Source: JANYCO01 sp031416415
Lineage (GTDB): Bacteria; Bacteroidota; Bacteroidia; Cytophagales; Cytophagaceae
DNA length: 32,374 nt
Assembly: GCA_031416415.1 (NCBI GenBank)
Contig: JANOTP010000028.1
Span: 1 to 32,374 of the forward strand
Direction: 5' to 3'
The stretch's first letter is position 1; every line of letters begins with the position of its first letter. A program made the translations under genes and the position numbers. Below the pieces are notes generated by a model. The model was not told the origin of the DNA, searched no databases, and worked only from the letters and a program-made list of their open reading frames with translations. Below, in pieces: positions 16,227-23,270 of the stretch.

Positions 16227-17038
16227 AATATATTTTCTTTATAAATATCTTTTTTTTATTCTGGGGAAAATTCAACCGCATTGCAGAAATGAATGAACTC
16301 AAGGAACAGGCTGCTATTGATTATGAGAAAAAGCACTATTCGAAATGTATATTAACGTATAAAAAATTACTTTCTGAATTTACCGAAAATGATGAAACGG
16401 TCAATTTAAACATTGCCCATTGTTACTATCATTTAAAAAAATATAACAATGCAATCGATAACTATAAATTACTTTTAAATTCTAAAAATCCAGTGCTTAA
16501 GTCAACGGCCTATTTGCAGTTAGGCGTTATTTATAGTAGTAATAATAAAAAAGATCTGGGACTTAGCTATTTTAAAGAAGCTTTGAAATCAATGCCTAGC
16601 AATGAAGAAGCACGTTATAACTTTGAATTACTTCGAAAAGATCATGATAGGCAACAGAAGGAAAACTCGCCTGACAAGAAAAAAGAGAATCAAGACGGCA
16701 AAAATAAAACTACCTATGGTAATTCTGAAGAGTCAAAAAAATCTACTAATGGAGCCGATAAGAAAGACGCTTCAATAGCTGAAAATAATGATGAGGAGAG
16801 TAGTGAAGAAGGTGATAACGAGAATACGGGTGGAGAAGAAGAGGAGGAATTTCAATTTCAAAATAATGGGAATAAAGAAACTGATGCACTTACCTCTAAG
16901 CGTTTAGAAGAAATGAGTATTAATGAGCGTCAAGCACGTATGATTCTTAAAACTATGAAAAATACGGAAATACAATATCTTCAACAACAGAAAAAAATAC
17001 TTTCTACCAAACCAGTGCTGGGTAGACCAGACTGGTAG
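16223..17038 (+). CDS. batC: BatC-like TPR protein
   Basis: A 271-residue protein. A hydrophobic N-terminus (about 3-14) suggests a membrane anchor or signal. About 24-135 carries three tetratricopeptide repeats (NIAHCYYHLKKYNNAIDNY, AYLQLGVIYSSNNKKDLGL). About 140-215 is a disordered linker rich in Lys, Asn and then Glu (GGEEEEEF). The end (ERQARMILKTMKNTEIQYLQ) resembles the conserved tail of BatC. Translation is coupled to the batB-like gene through an ATGA overlap. The last codons lie inside a terminator hairpin shared with the convergent aminotransferase gene. Confidence 0.8.
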   Translation: MKYIFFINIFFLFWGKFNRIAEMNELKEQAAIDYEKKHYSKCILTYKKLLSEFTENDETVNLNIAHCYYHLKKYNNAIDNYKLLLNSKNPVLKSTAYLQLGVIYSSNNKKDLGLSYFKEALKSMPSNEEARYNFELLRKDHDRQQKENSPDKKKENQDGKNKTTYGNSEESKKSTNGADKKDASIAENNDEESSEEGDNENTGGEEEEEFQFQNNGNKETDALTSKRLEEMSINERQARMILKTMKNTEIQYLQQQKKILSTKPVLGRPDW

Positions 17039-17051
17039 GCTAGAAAGTATT
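16996..17051 (-). terminator. Terminator embedded in the ends of batC and the aminotransferase gene
   Basis: The outer arms AATACTTTCTA (16996-17006) and TAGAAAGTATT (17041-17051) enclose nested pairs ACCAGT/ACTGGT (17011-17016, 17031-17036) and CTGG/CCAG (17018-17021, 17027-17030). On the minus strand the last arm runs straight into at least five T residues, and on the plus strand T-rich sequence follows. The hairpin covers the last batC codons and touches the aminotransferase stop codon. Confidence 0.75.
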
Positions 17052-18228
17052 ATAATTCATTTTTTATTTTTTCAAGTCGTTGATACGCTTCTTTCATTTT
17101 TTCTACAGGAACGCAAAGTGAAAGACGTAGAAATTTTTTTCCATTTGAACCAAATATTTCACCAGGTGTAAAGAACACAGAAGCTTTATATAAGATATTG
17201 TCAATATATGCTGTGATATCAGGTATTGCGTTGGTATCTTTTGGTTTTGCCCATACAAATAATCCTACCTGCTCTTTACTGTATTCAAAACCCAATAGGT
17301 CAAGAATTTTATAAACCCATTCACGTCTTTCGTTATAGATAGTATTTCGTTTTGAATGCCAGTCTTCAGAATTGCTTAATGCTTTGATAGCAGCTTGCTG
17401 CAAGCCTTGGAACATACCAGAGTCAATATTACTTTTCACTGTCATAGCAGCATTTAAATATTCTGATTTTCCCATCATCATGCCTATTCTCCAGCCAGCC
17501 ATATTATGAGATTTACTCATAGAGTTTAGCTCTACTGCAATATCCATAGCTCCTGGGATAGATAATATACTCATCGGTTCGTTATGAGGCAATACAAGAC
17601 TATATGGATTGTCGTGACAAAGAAGGATATTTTTTTCTTTGGCAAAAGCAATTAATTTTTCAAAAACTTCTCTTTTAGGAGCCGTTCCAGTAGGCATATG
17701 AGGGTAATTGACCCACATTATTTTCACTTTCGAAAGATCTTCTTTTCTCAGAGCATCTAAATCAGGATACCAATTGTTTTCATCCTTCAAATCATAATAG
17801 CGGATATTGGCACCAATCATTTTTGTAAGGGAAGAATAAGTTGGATAGCCTGGATTGGGTACCAAAGCTTCGTCTCCAGGATTGAGGAAGGCTAAGGAAA
17901 GATGTAGAATTCCTTCTTTAGAACCCATTAGAGGCAATACCTCTGAAGTAGGATTTAAGTCTACGTTGTAGGTTCTTTTATAGAATCCTGCGATAGCTTC
18001 TCTTAATTCTGGAATTCCACGATAGGGTTGGTAACCATGAATAGTATCTTTGGCAGCAGTTTCAGTTAATGCAGTAAGTGTTTCCTGAGACGGCGCCAAA
18101 TCTGGGCTGCCGATGCCAAAACTAATTACATTTTTTCCTTCTTTATTTAACTTTGCTATTTCTTCCAGTTTTTTAACAAAGTAATATTCCGATACATTGT
18201 TAAGTCGGTTAGCTACGGGAATAATCAT
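17050..18228 (-). CDS. PLP-dependent class I/II aminotransferase (DapL-like), phe operon
   Basis: A 392-residue fold-type I aminotransferase. Visible family residues are N174 (WVNYPHMPTG), D206 (CHDNPYS), catalytic Lys239 in SMSKSHNMAGWRIG and an arginine near the C-terminus (KKFLRLSL). The segment MGSKEGILHLSLAFLNPGD with NPGYPTY resembles LL-diaminopimelate/aromatic aminotransferases. Its 5' end overlaps pheA by 20 bases, and an AAGGAG lies about 10 bases upstream of the ATG, which fixes the start. Since pheA makes phenylpyruvate, the likely role is transamination of phenylpyruvate or a related aromatic keto acid. DapL activity is an alternative that sequence alone cannot exclude. Confidence 0.85.
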   Translation of the reverse strand: MIIPVANRLNNVSEYYFVKKLEEIAKLNKEGKNVISFGIGSPDLAPSQETLTALTETAAKDTIHGYQPYRGIPELREAIAGFYKRTYNVDLNPTSEVLPLMGSKEGILHLSLAFLNPGDEALVPNPGYPTYSSLTKMIGANIRYYDLKDENNWYPDLDALRKEDLSKVKIMWVNYPHMPTGTAPKREVFEKLIAFAKEKNILLCHDNPYSLVLPHNEPMSILSIPGAMDIAVELNSMSKSHNMAGWRIGMMMGKSEYLNAAMTVKSNIDSGMFQGLQQAAIKALSNSEDWHSKRNTIYNERREWVYKILDLLGFEYSKEQVGLFVWAKPKDTNAIPDITAYIDNILYKASVFFTPGEIFGSNGKKFLRLSLCVPVEKMKEAYQRLEKIKNEL

Positions 18229-19045
18229 ATATCATTTCTCCTTTTTTGTATTCTCCTAAAATTTTTAAATCGTCCACAATAGAATTGATGGCAATGCATT
18301 TTTTGAAATCTTCATAATTACTCCACTCACAGTCTACGTGAAAGGTATATTGGTTTGGTTTCCCAATAATAGGCAACGATTGAATTTTTGTCATATTCAC
18401 GTTGTTTTCAACAATTATTCTCAATACTTCTGCCAGCGCTCCTACTCTGTCGGGTAAGTGAAAGCTGAGAGAGGCTTTTGTTGGATTCTCAACTTTTAAT
18501 TTTTTGTCTGTAGTAAGAATAATAAAGCGAGTGAAATTTTGCTTATTAGTTTCTATACTTTCTCCTATTATTTCAAGATTATATAATTCAGCGGCGTAGC
18601 GACTGGCTATAGCACCTACTTCTTTCTGCTCATATAGTCGTATGTCTTTTGCACTGTCTGCTGTATCATGATATTCTTCCATTTGCATGTGAGGATAGTT
18701 TGATAGGAAATCTTCACACTGCATAAGCGCCATATAATGTGAACGTGCTTTTTTTAGATCCTGAATTTTTGTTCCGGGCAAAGCCATTAGGTTTTGCTCA
18801 ATTCTAAGTTGAATTTCACCAATAATATGGAAATCGTATTTCTGAATTAGTGCATAGTTGGGAAGGATACTGCCAGCAATAGAGTTTTCGATAGCCATTA
18901 CAGCAAAATCTACTTCTTTCGTTTGTAGTTTATCACAAAGAATTTTAAATGTAGAGCAGTACACCGTTTCGGTATTCTTGCCGAAATATTTTTGTGCAGC
19001 AATGTCGTGAAACGAAGCTGCTCCTCCTTGTATGGCTATTTTCAT
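18209..19045 (-). CDS. pheA: Prephenate dehydratase with ACT domain
   Basis: A 278-residue monofunctional prephenate dehydratase, which converts prephenate to phenylpyruvate in phenylalanine synthesis. About 1-180 is the catalytic domain (IQGGAASFHDIAA, FAVMAIENSIAGSI, and the conserved TRF motif as QNFTRFIIL). About 190-265 is an ACT domain for phenylalanine feedback (SFHLPDRVGALAEVLRII, KIQSLPIIG). No chorismate mutase domain is fused. It is preceded by a leader peptide and terminator that form an attenuator, and followed by an overlapping aminotransferase gene. The tyrA and DAHP synthase genes that often follow in Bacteroidota are absent. Confidence 0.95.
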   Translation of the reverse strand: MKIAIQGGAASFHDIAAQKYFGKNTETVYCSTFKILCDKLQTKEVDFAVMAIENSIAGSILPNYALIQKYDFHIIGEIQLRIEQNLMALPGTKIQDLKKARSHYMALMQCEDFLSNYPHMQMEEYHDTADSAKDIRLYEQKEVGAIASRYAAELYNLEIIGESIETNKQNFTRFIILTTDKKLKVENPTKASLSFHLPDRVGALAEVLRIIVENNVNMTKIQSLPIIGKPNQYTFHVDCEWSNYEDFKKCIAINSIVDDLKILGEYKKGEMIYDYSRS

Positions 19046-19067
19046 AGTTTAGAATTTGCCTGTAATA

Positions 19068-19093
19068 AAAAAGTCCCTACATAGGGACTTTTT
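19068..19093 (-). terminator. Attenuator terminator upstream of pheA
   Basis: A 12-bp perfect stem (arms 19068-19079 and 19082-19093, core GTCCCTA/TAGGGAC) with a 2-base centre, followed on the minus strand by T6. It sits between the leader peptide and pheA, 22 bases before the pheA ATG. Its 5' arm can pair instead with AGGGCTT at 19115-19121 (7 bp with one bulge), giving the antiterminator. Confidence 0.85.
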
Positions 19094-19114
19094 GTAAAAC
19101 CGTTTTAATACAGT

Positions 19115-19121
19115 AAGCCCT
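19115..19121 (-). promoter_or_regulatory. Antiterminator segment of the phe attenuator
   Basis: On the minus strand AGGGCTT begins with the last A of the leader stop codon. It is complementary to AAGTCCCT in the 5' arm of the terminator, with one bulged U. A ribosome at the leader stop would mask it. A ribosome stalled at the Phe codons would leave it free. Confidence 0.6.
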
Positions 19122-19174
19122 TATGCCTGATAGCGAAAGAAAAAGCTAAAGTAATATTGAAATGATTTTAACAT
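19121..19174 (-). CDS. pheL: Phe/Tyr-rich leader peptide of the phe operon
   Basis: A 17-residue peptide, MLKSFQYYFSFFFRYQA, encoded by ATG at 19172-19174 and TAA at 19121-19123. Eight of 17 residues are aromatic: five Phe, three in a row, and three Tyr. It is followed by an antiterminator segment, a terminator and pheA, the classical layout of an amino-acid attenuator, and is analogous in design to enteric pheL although unrelated in sequence. The start codon lies only 5 bases after a consensus -7 box, so the leader mRNA may be leaderless or nearly so. Confidence 0.8.
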   Translation of the reverse strand: MLKSFQYYFSFFFRYQA

Positions 19175-19179
19175 AGAGA

Positions 19180-19187
19180 CAAATATA
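19180..19187 (-). promoter_or_regulatory. -7 element of the phe operon promoter
   Basis: Minus-strand TATATTTG matches TAnnTTTG exactly. The -33 position has TTTC instead of TTTG, at a 20-base spacing. Transcription would start at or next to the leader-peptide ATG. Confidence 0.55.
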
Positions 19188-19227
19188 GAGTAAAGATTAG
19201 TAAAAAAAGAAATTTTGCAGAGTTAAA

Positions 19228-19380
19228 TTAATCTTCCTGCTTGTTAAATATTTTACTGATCATGAAATCCATTAAAGCTACCGTTCCAAATACAAAAATT
19301 ATAAAAGCCAGTAGAAAAAATATATAAGTGAAATACGAGCTTTCTCCGGAGTTATTTAGAAGGTTTCTTAGGATTTCCAT
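19228..19380 (-). CDS. 50-residue single-helix membrane protein
   Basis: ATG at 19378-19380, TAA at 19228-19230. The peptide starts MEILRNLLNNSGESSYFTYI, continues with one hydrophobic helix (about 18-38, FFLLAFIIFVFGTVALM) and ends with the basic/acidic tail KIFNKQED. It lies 88 bases downstream of the membrane protein gene at 19469 on the same strand and ends before the phe leader promoter. I recognise no family. The clean TM/tail layout and its position make it a probable gene. Confidence 0.55.
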   Translation of the reverse strand: MEILRNLLNNSGESSYFTYIFFLLAFIIFVFGTVALMDFMISKIFNKQED

Positions 19381-19468
19381 ATAAAATAAAGTTAAGTAAA
19401 TCGTTAAATAATACTATTTAAAGTACAGCTATATATACAAACTTAGCGTCTAAAAGTAACCTTTAAAA

Positions 19469-19990
19469 TTAAAAAACTTGCTGTATTTCTTTTTTTATAA
19501 ATTTAAGAGCCTTTGAAACAGGATCTTCTGAGTTTTGAACTAAATTTTCAAAAATCATTTTTGCGAGTTCTATTCCTTTTGCGTCTGGAGCTATGTTTTC
19601 AGAAGACTTATTTATGATTACAATCACTTCTTCCATAGAGTTTTTTACAAGTCCCCAAGCTTGGTCACTCATATAAACTTGTTGAGAGAGATTATGGTTG
19701 TATTCTTCTCTAACTTCCATAAGTAGACGTTGATGTAATTGAGCGACGTTATAGGCAGGATCATTTACGCGTACAATAAGGTTATGCGGAGATATTCTTT
19801 CCAGAAAAAGAGCCATTCGCTCGTATGCTTGAAGTCTGATTGGAAGTACTAATTCGTTGTTTTTGATTCTAATGTCTACTAATCTCTTTTCAAAGTCTTT
19901 GTTTAAAAAAGATTTCATAGTAAGAAACATACCATATAAAACCGCGGCAGCAGGTAATAAAATTTTGACTAAGTCCCCAATAATTTCCAT
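19469..19990 (-). CDS. Conserved Bacteroidota membrane-anchored protein (DUF7935-like)
   Basis: A 173-residue protein with one N-terminal helix (about 5-26, VKILLPAAAVLYGMFLTM) and a mostly helical cytoplasmic domain. The segment LPIRLQAYERMALFLERISP and the later EYNHNLSQQVYMSDQAW are motifs I associate with a conserved Bacteroidota family labelled DUF7935, and the assignment is from memory. The function is unknown. A near-consensus promoter lies upstream. The 50-residue membrane gene follows and may share its transcript. Confidence 0.7.
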   Translation of the reverse strand: MEIIGDLVKILLPAAAVLYGMFLTMKSFLNKDFEKRLVDIRIKNNELVLPIRLQAYERMALFLERISPHNLIVRVNDPAYNVAQLHQRLLMEVREEYNHNLSQQVYMSDQAWGLVKNSMEEVIVIINKSSENIAPDAKGIELAKMIFENLVQNSEDPVSKALKFIKKEIQQVF

Positions 19991-20019
19991 GATAATTTAT
20001 GCGTATTTAAAAACGATTT

Positions 20020-20050
20020 CAATATTAGCATAAAGGGATGAATGCACAAA
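20020..20050 (-). promoter_or_regulatory. Promoter of the DUF7935-like gene
   Basis: Minus-strand TTTG (20047-20050), 19-base spacer, TAATATTG (20020-20027; one mismatch to TAnnTTTG). The expected start is about 24 bases before the ATG at 19990. Confidence 0.6.
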
Positions 20051-20057
20051 GAATTTG

Positions 20058-20705
20058 TTAATAAATTACATCTCCTAATAATTTACCATTTTTATAGACT
20101 TTCCAGTTTCCTTTTTGTATATCGTTTATGAAGTTACCTTCTTGCCACTTATCTCCTTTAGTATCATAGATTGTAGCTTTACCATTTTTTTTGCCATTTA
20201 AATAGATGGCATCCATTTCTAGTATTCCTTTGCGGGAATAGAAATGCCAATTACCATTAGGTTCGCCTAATAAATAAGTTCCTTTAGTTTCAATTTTTCC
20301 ATTATTATGGTACGTATACCAAATACCATCATAAAGTCCAAATTTGAATACACCACATCGTTTTACTTTTCCATTTGGATGATACGTAATAGAAGAATCT
20401 TCTTCAGTACCATACGCCCAATTTTCCCTGGAGGAGATAGCCCCTTTTGTATCGTAATTTCTAGTAAGACCATGTAGTAAACCTTCTTTATAATTTTCTT
20501 CAGACATCTTGATTCCTGAAGGGTAATAATAAATCCATTTTCCGTCTTTTTTATTATTTATATAATTACCTTTTGATTTTATTTTTCCGTTGGAATAGGT
20601 TTCTTCTTTAATTTGAGCAAATGTATTTTGACTACTAATAATTGAAATAACTATTAATAATAAAAAAACAGAGAATTTTTTATAGCAAAAAAAATAGTTT
20701 TTCAT
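20058..20705 (-). CDS. Secreted YwqK/MORN-repeat protein, short form
   Basis: The frame is open from 20738, but I place the start at the ATG at 20703-20705, because the protein then begins with a good signal peptide (MKNYFFCYKKFSVFLLLIV, cleavage after NTFAQ), giving 215 residues. The rest is about eight MORN/YwqK-type repeats of about 23 residues with the pattern GxWxxYxxxGKxxxxGxYxxGxxxG (KDGKWIYYYPSGIKMSEENY, YDGIWYTYHNNGKIETKGTY). Such repeats form beta-hairpin ladders. Database names link the family to an antitoxin, but nothing here supports that role. It follows a long paralogue by 81 bases and ends at TAA 20058. Confidence 0.8.
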   Translation of the reverse strand: MKNYFFCYKKFSVFLLLIVISIISSQNTFAQIKEETYSNGKIKSKGNYINNKKDGKWIYYYPSGIKMSEENYKEGLLHGLTRNYDTKGAISSRENWAYGTEEDSSITYHPNGKVKRCGVFKFGLYDGIWYTYHNNGKIETKGTYLLGEPNGNWHFYSRKGILEMDAIYLNGKKNGKATIYDTKGDKWQEGNFINDIQKGNWKVYKNGKLLGDVIY

Positions 20706-20786
20706 ATAGGTGACTTTTAATAATAGACATAAATTCATAGTTAAATACGGAGAGGTACCACACCATTAAACGGCATTTCATGTTTA

Positions 20787-22856
20787 TTATTCTTCTACTT
20801 CATTAAAATTTTCTATTCTCGATAATTGTCCTTGTTCGTAAAATTTCCAAACTCCAGATATTTCATCGTCTTTGTAATAGCCTTCTGCTTCAAGCTTACC
20901 TGTATCTAGATGAAATTTCCATAGTCCTTGTCGCTGTCCTTCTACCATATTTCCAGTGCCAGAAATTGATCCAGTAGTATGGTAGTATTTCCAAGTTCCT
21001 TCTGGATAACCATTTTTAATAGGACCCTCTGCTGCCACTTTTCCTGTATCATAAAAAGTTCTCACAATACCATTTCCATTTTTCACTCCAGATTTGGCAA
21101 TTACTTTTCCTAGTTTATTATAAATATCAGAGACACTAATTAGTTTCCCTTTTTCATAAACTTCCTCTTGCATTAACATTCCATTTTCCCAATAATTTTT
21201 CCACTTACCTTCTTCTTTTCCCATGGTATATAAACCTTCGGAAGCTAGTTGGCCATTAGTGTGGTATTCTTTCCATAAGCCATCTTCTTCACCATAAGTA
21301 TACTTTCCTTCCATTTGTAATTTGCTATTTTCATGATAAATCTTCCATAGATTATCTTCTAATCCATTTACAAAAATACCTTCCATTGAAAGTTTTCCAT
21401 TTTCAAAATAGGATTTCCATTCTCCTTCTTTTAGACCTTTTATATAGGCTCCTTCAGTAGAAAGGTTTCCATTGTCATAATATTCTACCCAGATCCCTTG
21501 TTGTTTATCATTTTCATAAAAACCTGTAGCCGCAAGAGAATCATTGTCATAAAATTCATTCCACAGTCCTTCTTTTTTACCATTTAAGTAAAATCCTTCG
21601 CTTAATACGGAACCATTTGGATGATACTCCATCCAAATACTATCTTGTTTACCGTTAGAATAATATCCTAAAAGGGAAACTGCTCCACCCTCTTCAAAAA
21701 ATTCAGCGTATTCTCCCTCTTCCTTACCTTCAACATAATTTGTTACCGAAGCTATTCCTCCAGTGTTGTGATACTCTTTTAATAACCCATCTTGCAGTCC
21801 GTTCTTAAAAGTCATCTCAGATTTTAAAACGTTATTGGTAATGTAATAAGCTTTAGCATTACCGTTTTGAATACTGTCTTTGTAATTTATTTCAGCCATT
21901 AATTTCCCATCGGGATAATAAAAAAATCTAATCCCATTACCATTGGCAAGTGTTCCTTGATTAAGTGGGTTTCCTTTCTGATCGAAATAAGAGATAGCGG
22001 TAATAATTTTATTATTTGCCCATAGCTCAATGCTTTTTAGTTGGCCTGTGTCGTAGTAATAACGAGTTTCTCCATTCAACTTACCGTCCATATATATACT
22101 TGAGGAAAGTAGTTTTCCATTTTCATAATTACTTTCCCAAGTACCAGTAGGCTCTCCAGATTTGAAATATTTCTTTTCGGAAATGGTACCGTCTTCAAAA
22201 TATTCTAGCCATTCCCCTTCTTCTTTTCCTGAAATGAAAGCACCAGAAGTAGTTAATTTTCCGTTTATAAACCATTTTTTTAACGGCCCTTCTTCGAGGT
22301 CATTATTGTATTGAACTTCATAATAGGGTTTTCCATTTTCAAAATATTCTTTCCAAAGACCATTTCTTTTCCCTTCCACTAAAATTCCATCAATTTTTAG
22401 TTGTCCTGAAGGATAGTATTCTTTCCACGGACCTGTTTTTAAATCTTCTTTGTAGGTTCCGTCAATAGAGAGTTGTCCCGTATTGAAATATTCTTTCCAA
22501 GGGCCATTTGCTTTGCCATTTTGATAAAGAGCGATTACTTTTTTATTTCCATTTGAATAATATTCTAGCCATTCTCCTTCTTCGTTTCCATTTTTATAAG
22601 ATGTTTGTAGAGCTGTTTTGCCATTTGGATATATGAATTTAAAAGAACCCTCTTCTTTTCCGTTTTTAAAATTGGCTTCCGCTTCTATAATTCCACTGGG
22701 GTCATAATATTTCCATAGACCTTCTCTTTTGCCTTCTACAAGATTTCCTTCTGCTTTTATACGAATACTGTCATAATATTCTTTTGTGTATTGCCCAACA
22801 CAAATGTTTGAATAAATGAGTAAAAGGAGCAAAAAACAAGTATTGATTTTTTTCAT
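20787..22856 (-). CDS. Secreted YwqK/MORN-repeat protein, about 26 repeats
   Basis: A 689-residue protein with a signal peptide (MKKINTCFLLLLLIYSNICVG) and then, almost to the end, about 26 tandem units of 23-24 residues of the form GxWKEYYxNGxLxxEGxYxNGKxxG. Units 11 and 22 are about twice as long, and both end in a variant xxNGNG module (NQGTLANGNG, AKSGVKNGNG), suggesting a super-period of about eleven units. No catalytic domain, anchor or T9SS tail is seen. It probably folds into a long beta ladder in the periplasm or at the surface. A promoter matches upstream. The shorter paralogue lies downstream on the same strand. Confidence 0.85.
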   Translation of the reverse strand: MKKINTCFLLLLLIYSNICVGQYTKEYYDSIRIKAEGNLVEGKREGLWKYYDPSGIIEAEANFKNGKEEGSFKFIYPNGKTALQTSYKNGNEEGEWLEYYSNGNKKVIALYQNGKANGPWKEYFNTGQLSIDGTYKEDLKTGPWKEYYPSGQLKIDGILVEGKRNGLWKEYFENGKPYYEVQYNNDLEEGPLKKWFINGKLTTSGAFISGKEEGEWLEYFEDGTISEKKYFKSGEPTGTWESNYENGKLLSSSIYMDGKLNGETRYYYDTGQLKSIELWANNKIITAISYFDQKGNPLNQGTLANGNGIRFFYYPDGKLMAEINYKDSIQNGNAKAYYITNNVLKSEMTFKNGLQDGLLKEYHNTGGIASVTNYVEGKEEGEYAEFFEEGGAVSLLGYYSNGKQDSIWMEYHPNGSVLSEGFYLNGKKEGLWNEFYDNDSLAATGFYENDKQQGIWVEYYDNGNLSTEGAYIKGLKEGEWKSYFENGKLSMEGIFVNGLEDNLWKIYHENSKLQMEGKYTYGEEDGLWKEYHTNGQLASEGLYTMGKEEGKWKNYWENGMLMQEEVYEKGKLISVSDIYNKLGKVIAKSGVKNGNGIVRTFYDTGKVAAEGPIKNGYPEGTWKYYHTTGSISGTGNMVEGQRQGLWKFHLDTGKLEAEGYYKDDEISGVWKFYEQGQLSRIENFNEVEE

Positions 22857-22878
22857 AAATGCTTAGTCTAATAAAACT

Positions 22879-22909
22879 CTAAGATAGATAAACCTTTAAT
22901 AGCACTCAA
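22879..22909 (-). promoter_or_regulatory. Promoter of the long MORN-repeat gene
   Basis: Minus-strand TTG (22907-22909), 20-base spacer, TATCTTAG (22879-22886; one mismatch to TAnnTTTG). The expected leader is about 18 bases. Confidence 0.5.
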
Positions 22910-23187
22910 GGGATATAAAATAAGAATTAATGGATTTTTTAATACATACTGTTGTTAACTAACCTGATTGAAATAGCAGGTTTACAAACTGCTTAAAGGG
23001 GCTAAATTACATTTTTATACTATATAACATTCTTTTTTAGGCATTATAATATATTTTTTGGTTACCTATTATTTTAGAAAGGTATTAAAAATGTGATATT
23101 TCTTACATAAACAGGTATGGTTTTTGTTTAAATCCAAATTCTTCTACCAAAAATAAAATTAGTGAATAATTATTTATCTTAATTTAC

Positions 23188-23195
23188 TAACTTTG
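23188..23195 (+). promoter_or_regulatory. -7 element of the T9SS cargo gene
   Basis: TAACTTTG matches TAnnTTTG exactly. No TTG is found at the -33 distance. The leader would be about 70 bases. Confidence 0.35.
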
Positions 23196-23270
23196 TAGTC
23201 ATCTAATTAGGTGATTTATAGACCCCTTATTTTTTAATTAAATAGAATAATAGTTTTAAAAAAATAAATT

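Larger units (their letters stand above)
22857..23270. other. Divergent intergenic region
   Basis: About 410 bases between the MORN-repeat gene and the T9SS cargo gene with no convincing reading frame. It contains the promoter at 22879-22909, the -7 box at 23188-23195 and two overlapping short inverted repeats at 22961-22982 (AACCTG/CAGGTT) and 22975-22993 (AGCAG/CTGCT), which could form alternative hairpins. Confidence 0.5.

Noticed and set aside
20058..20738. Toxin-antitoxin module
   Set aside because: YwqK-type repeats are sometimes named antitoxin in databases, but both proteins are secreted repeat proteins and no toxin-like gene is adjacent.
20706..20738. Upstream start for the short MORN protein
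   Set aside because: Starting at 20738 would place eleven residues in front of a good signal peptide; the internal ATG at 20705 fits better.
20787..22856. CRISPR-like or satellite tandem DNA repeat
   Set aside because: The periodicity is that of coding MORN units of 69-72 bases with diverged DNA sequence and no constant spacer or direct repeat.
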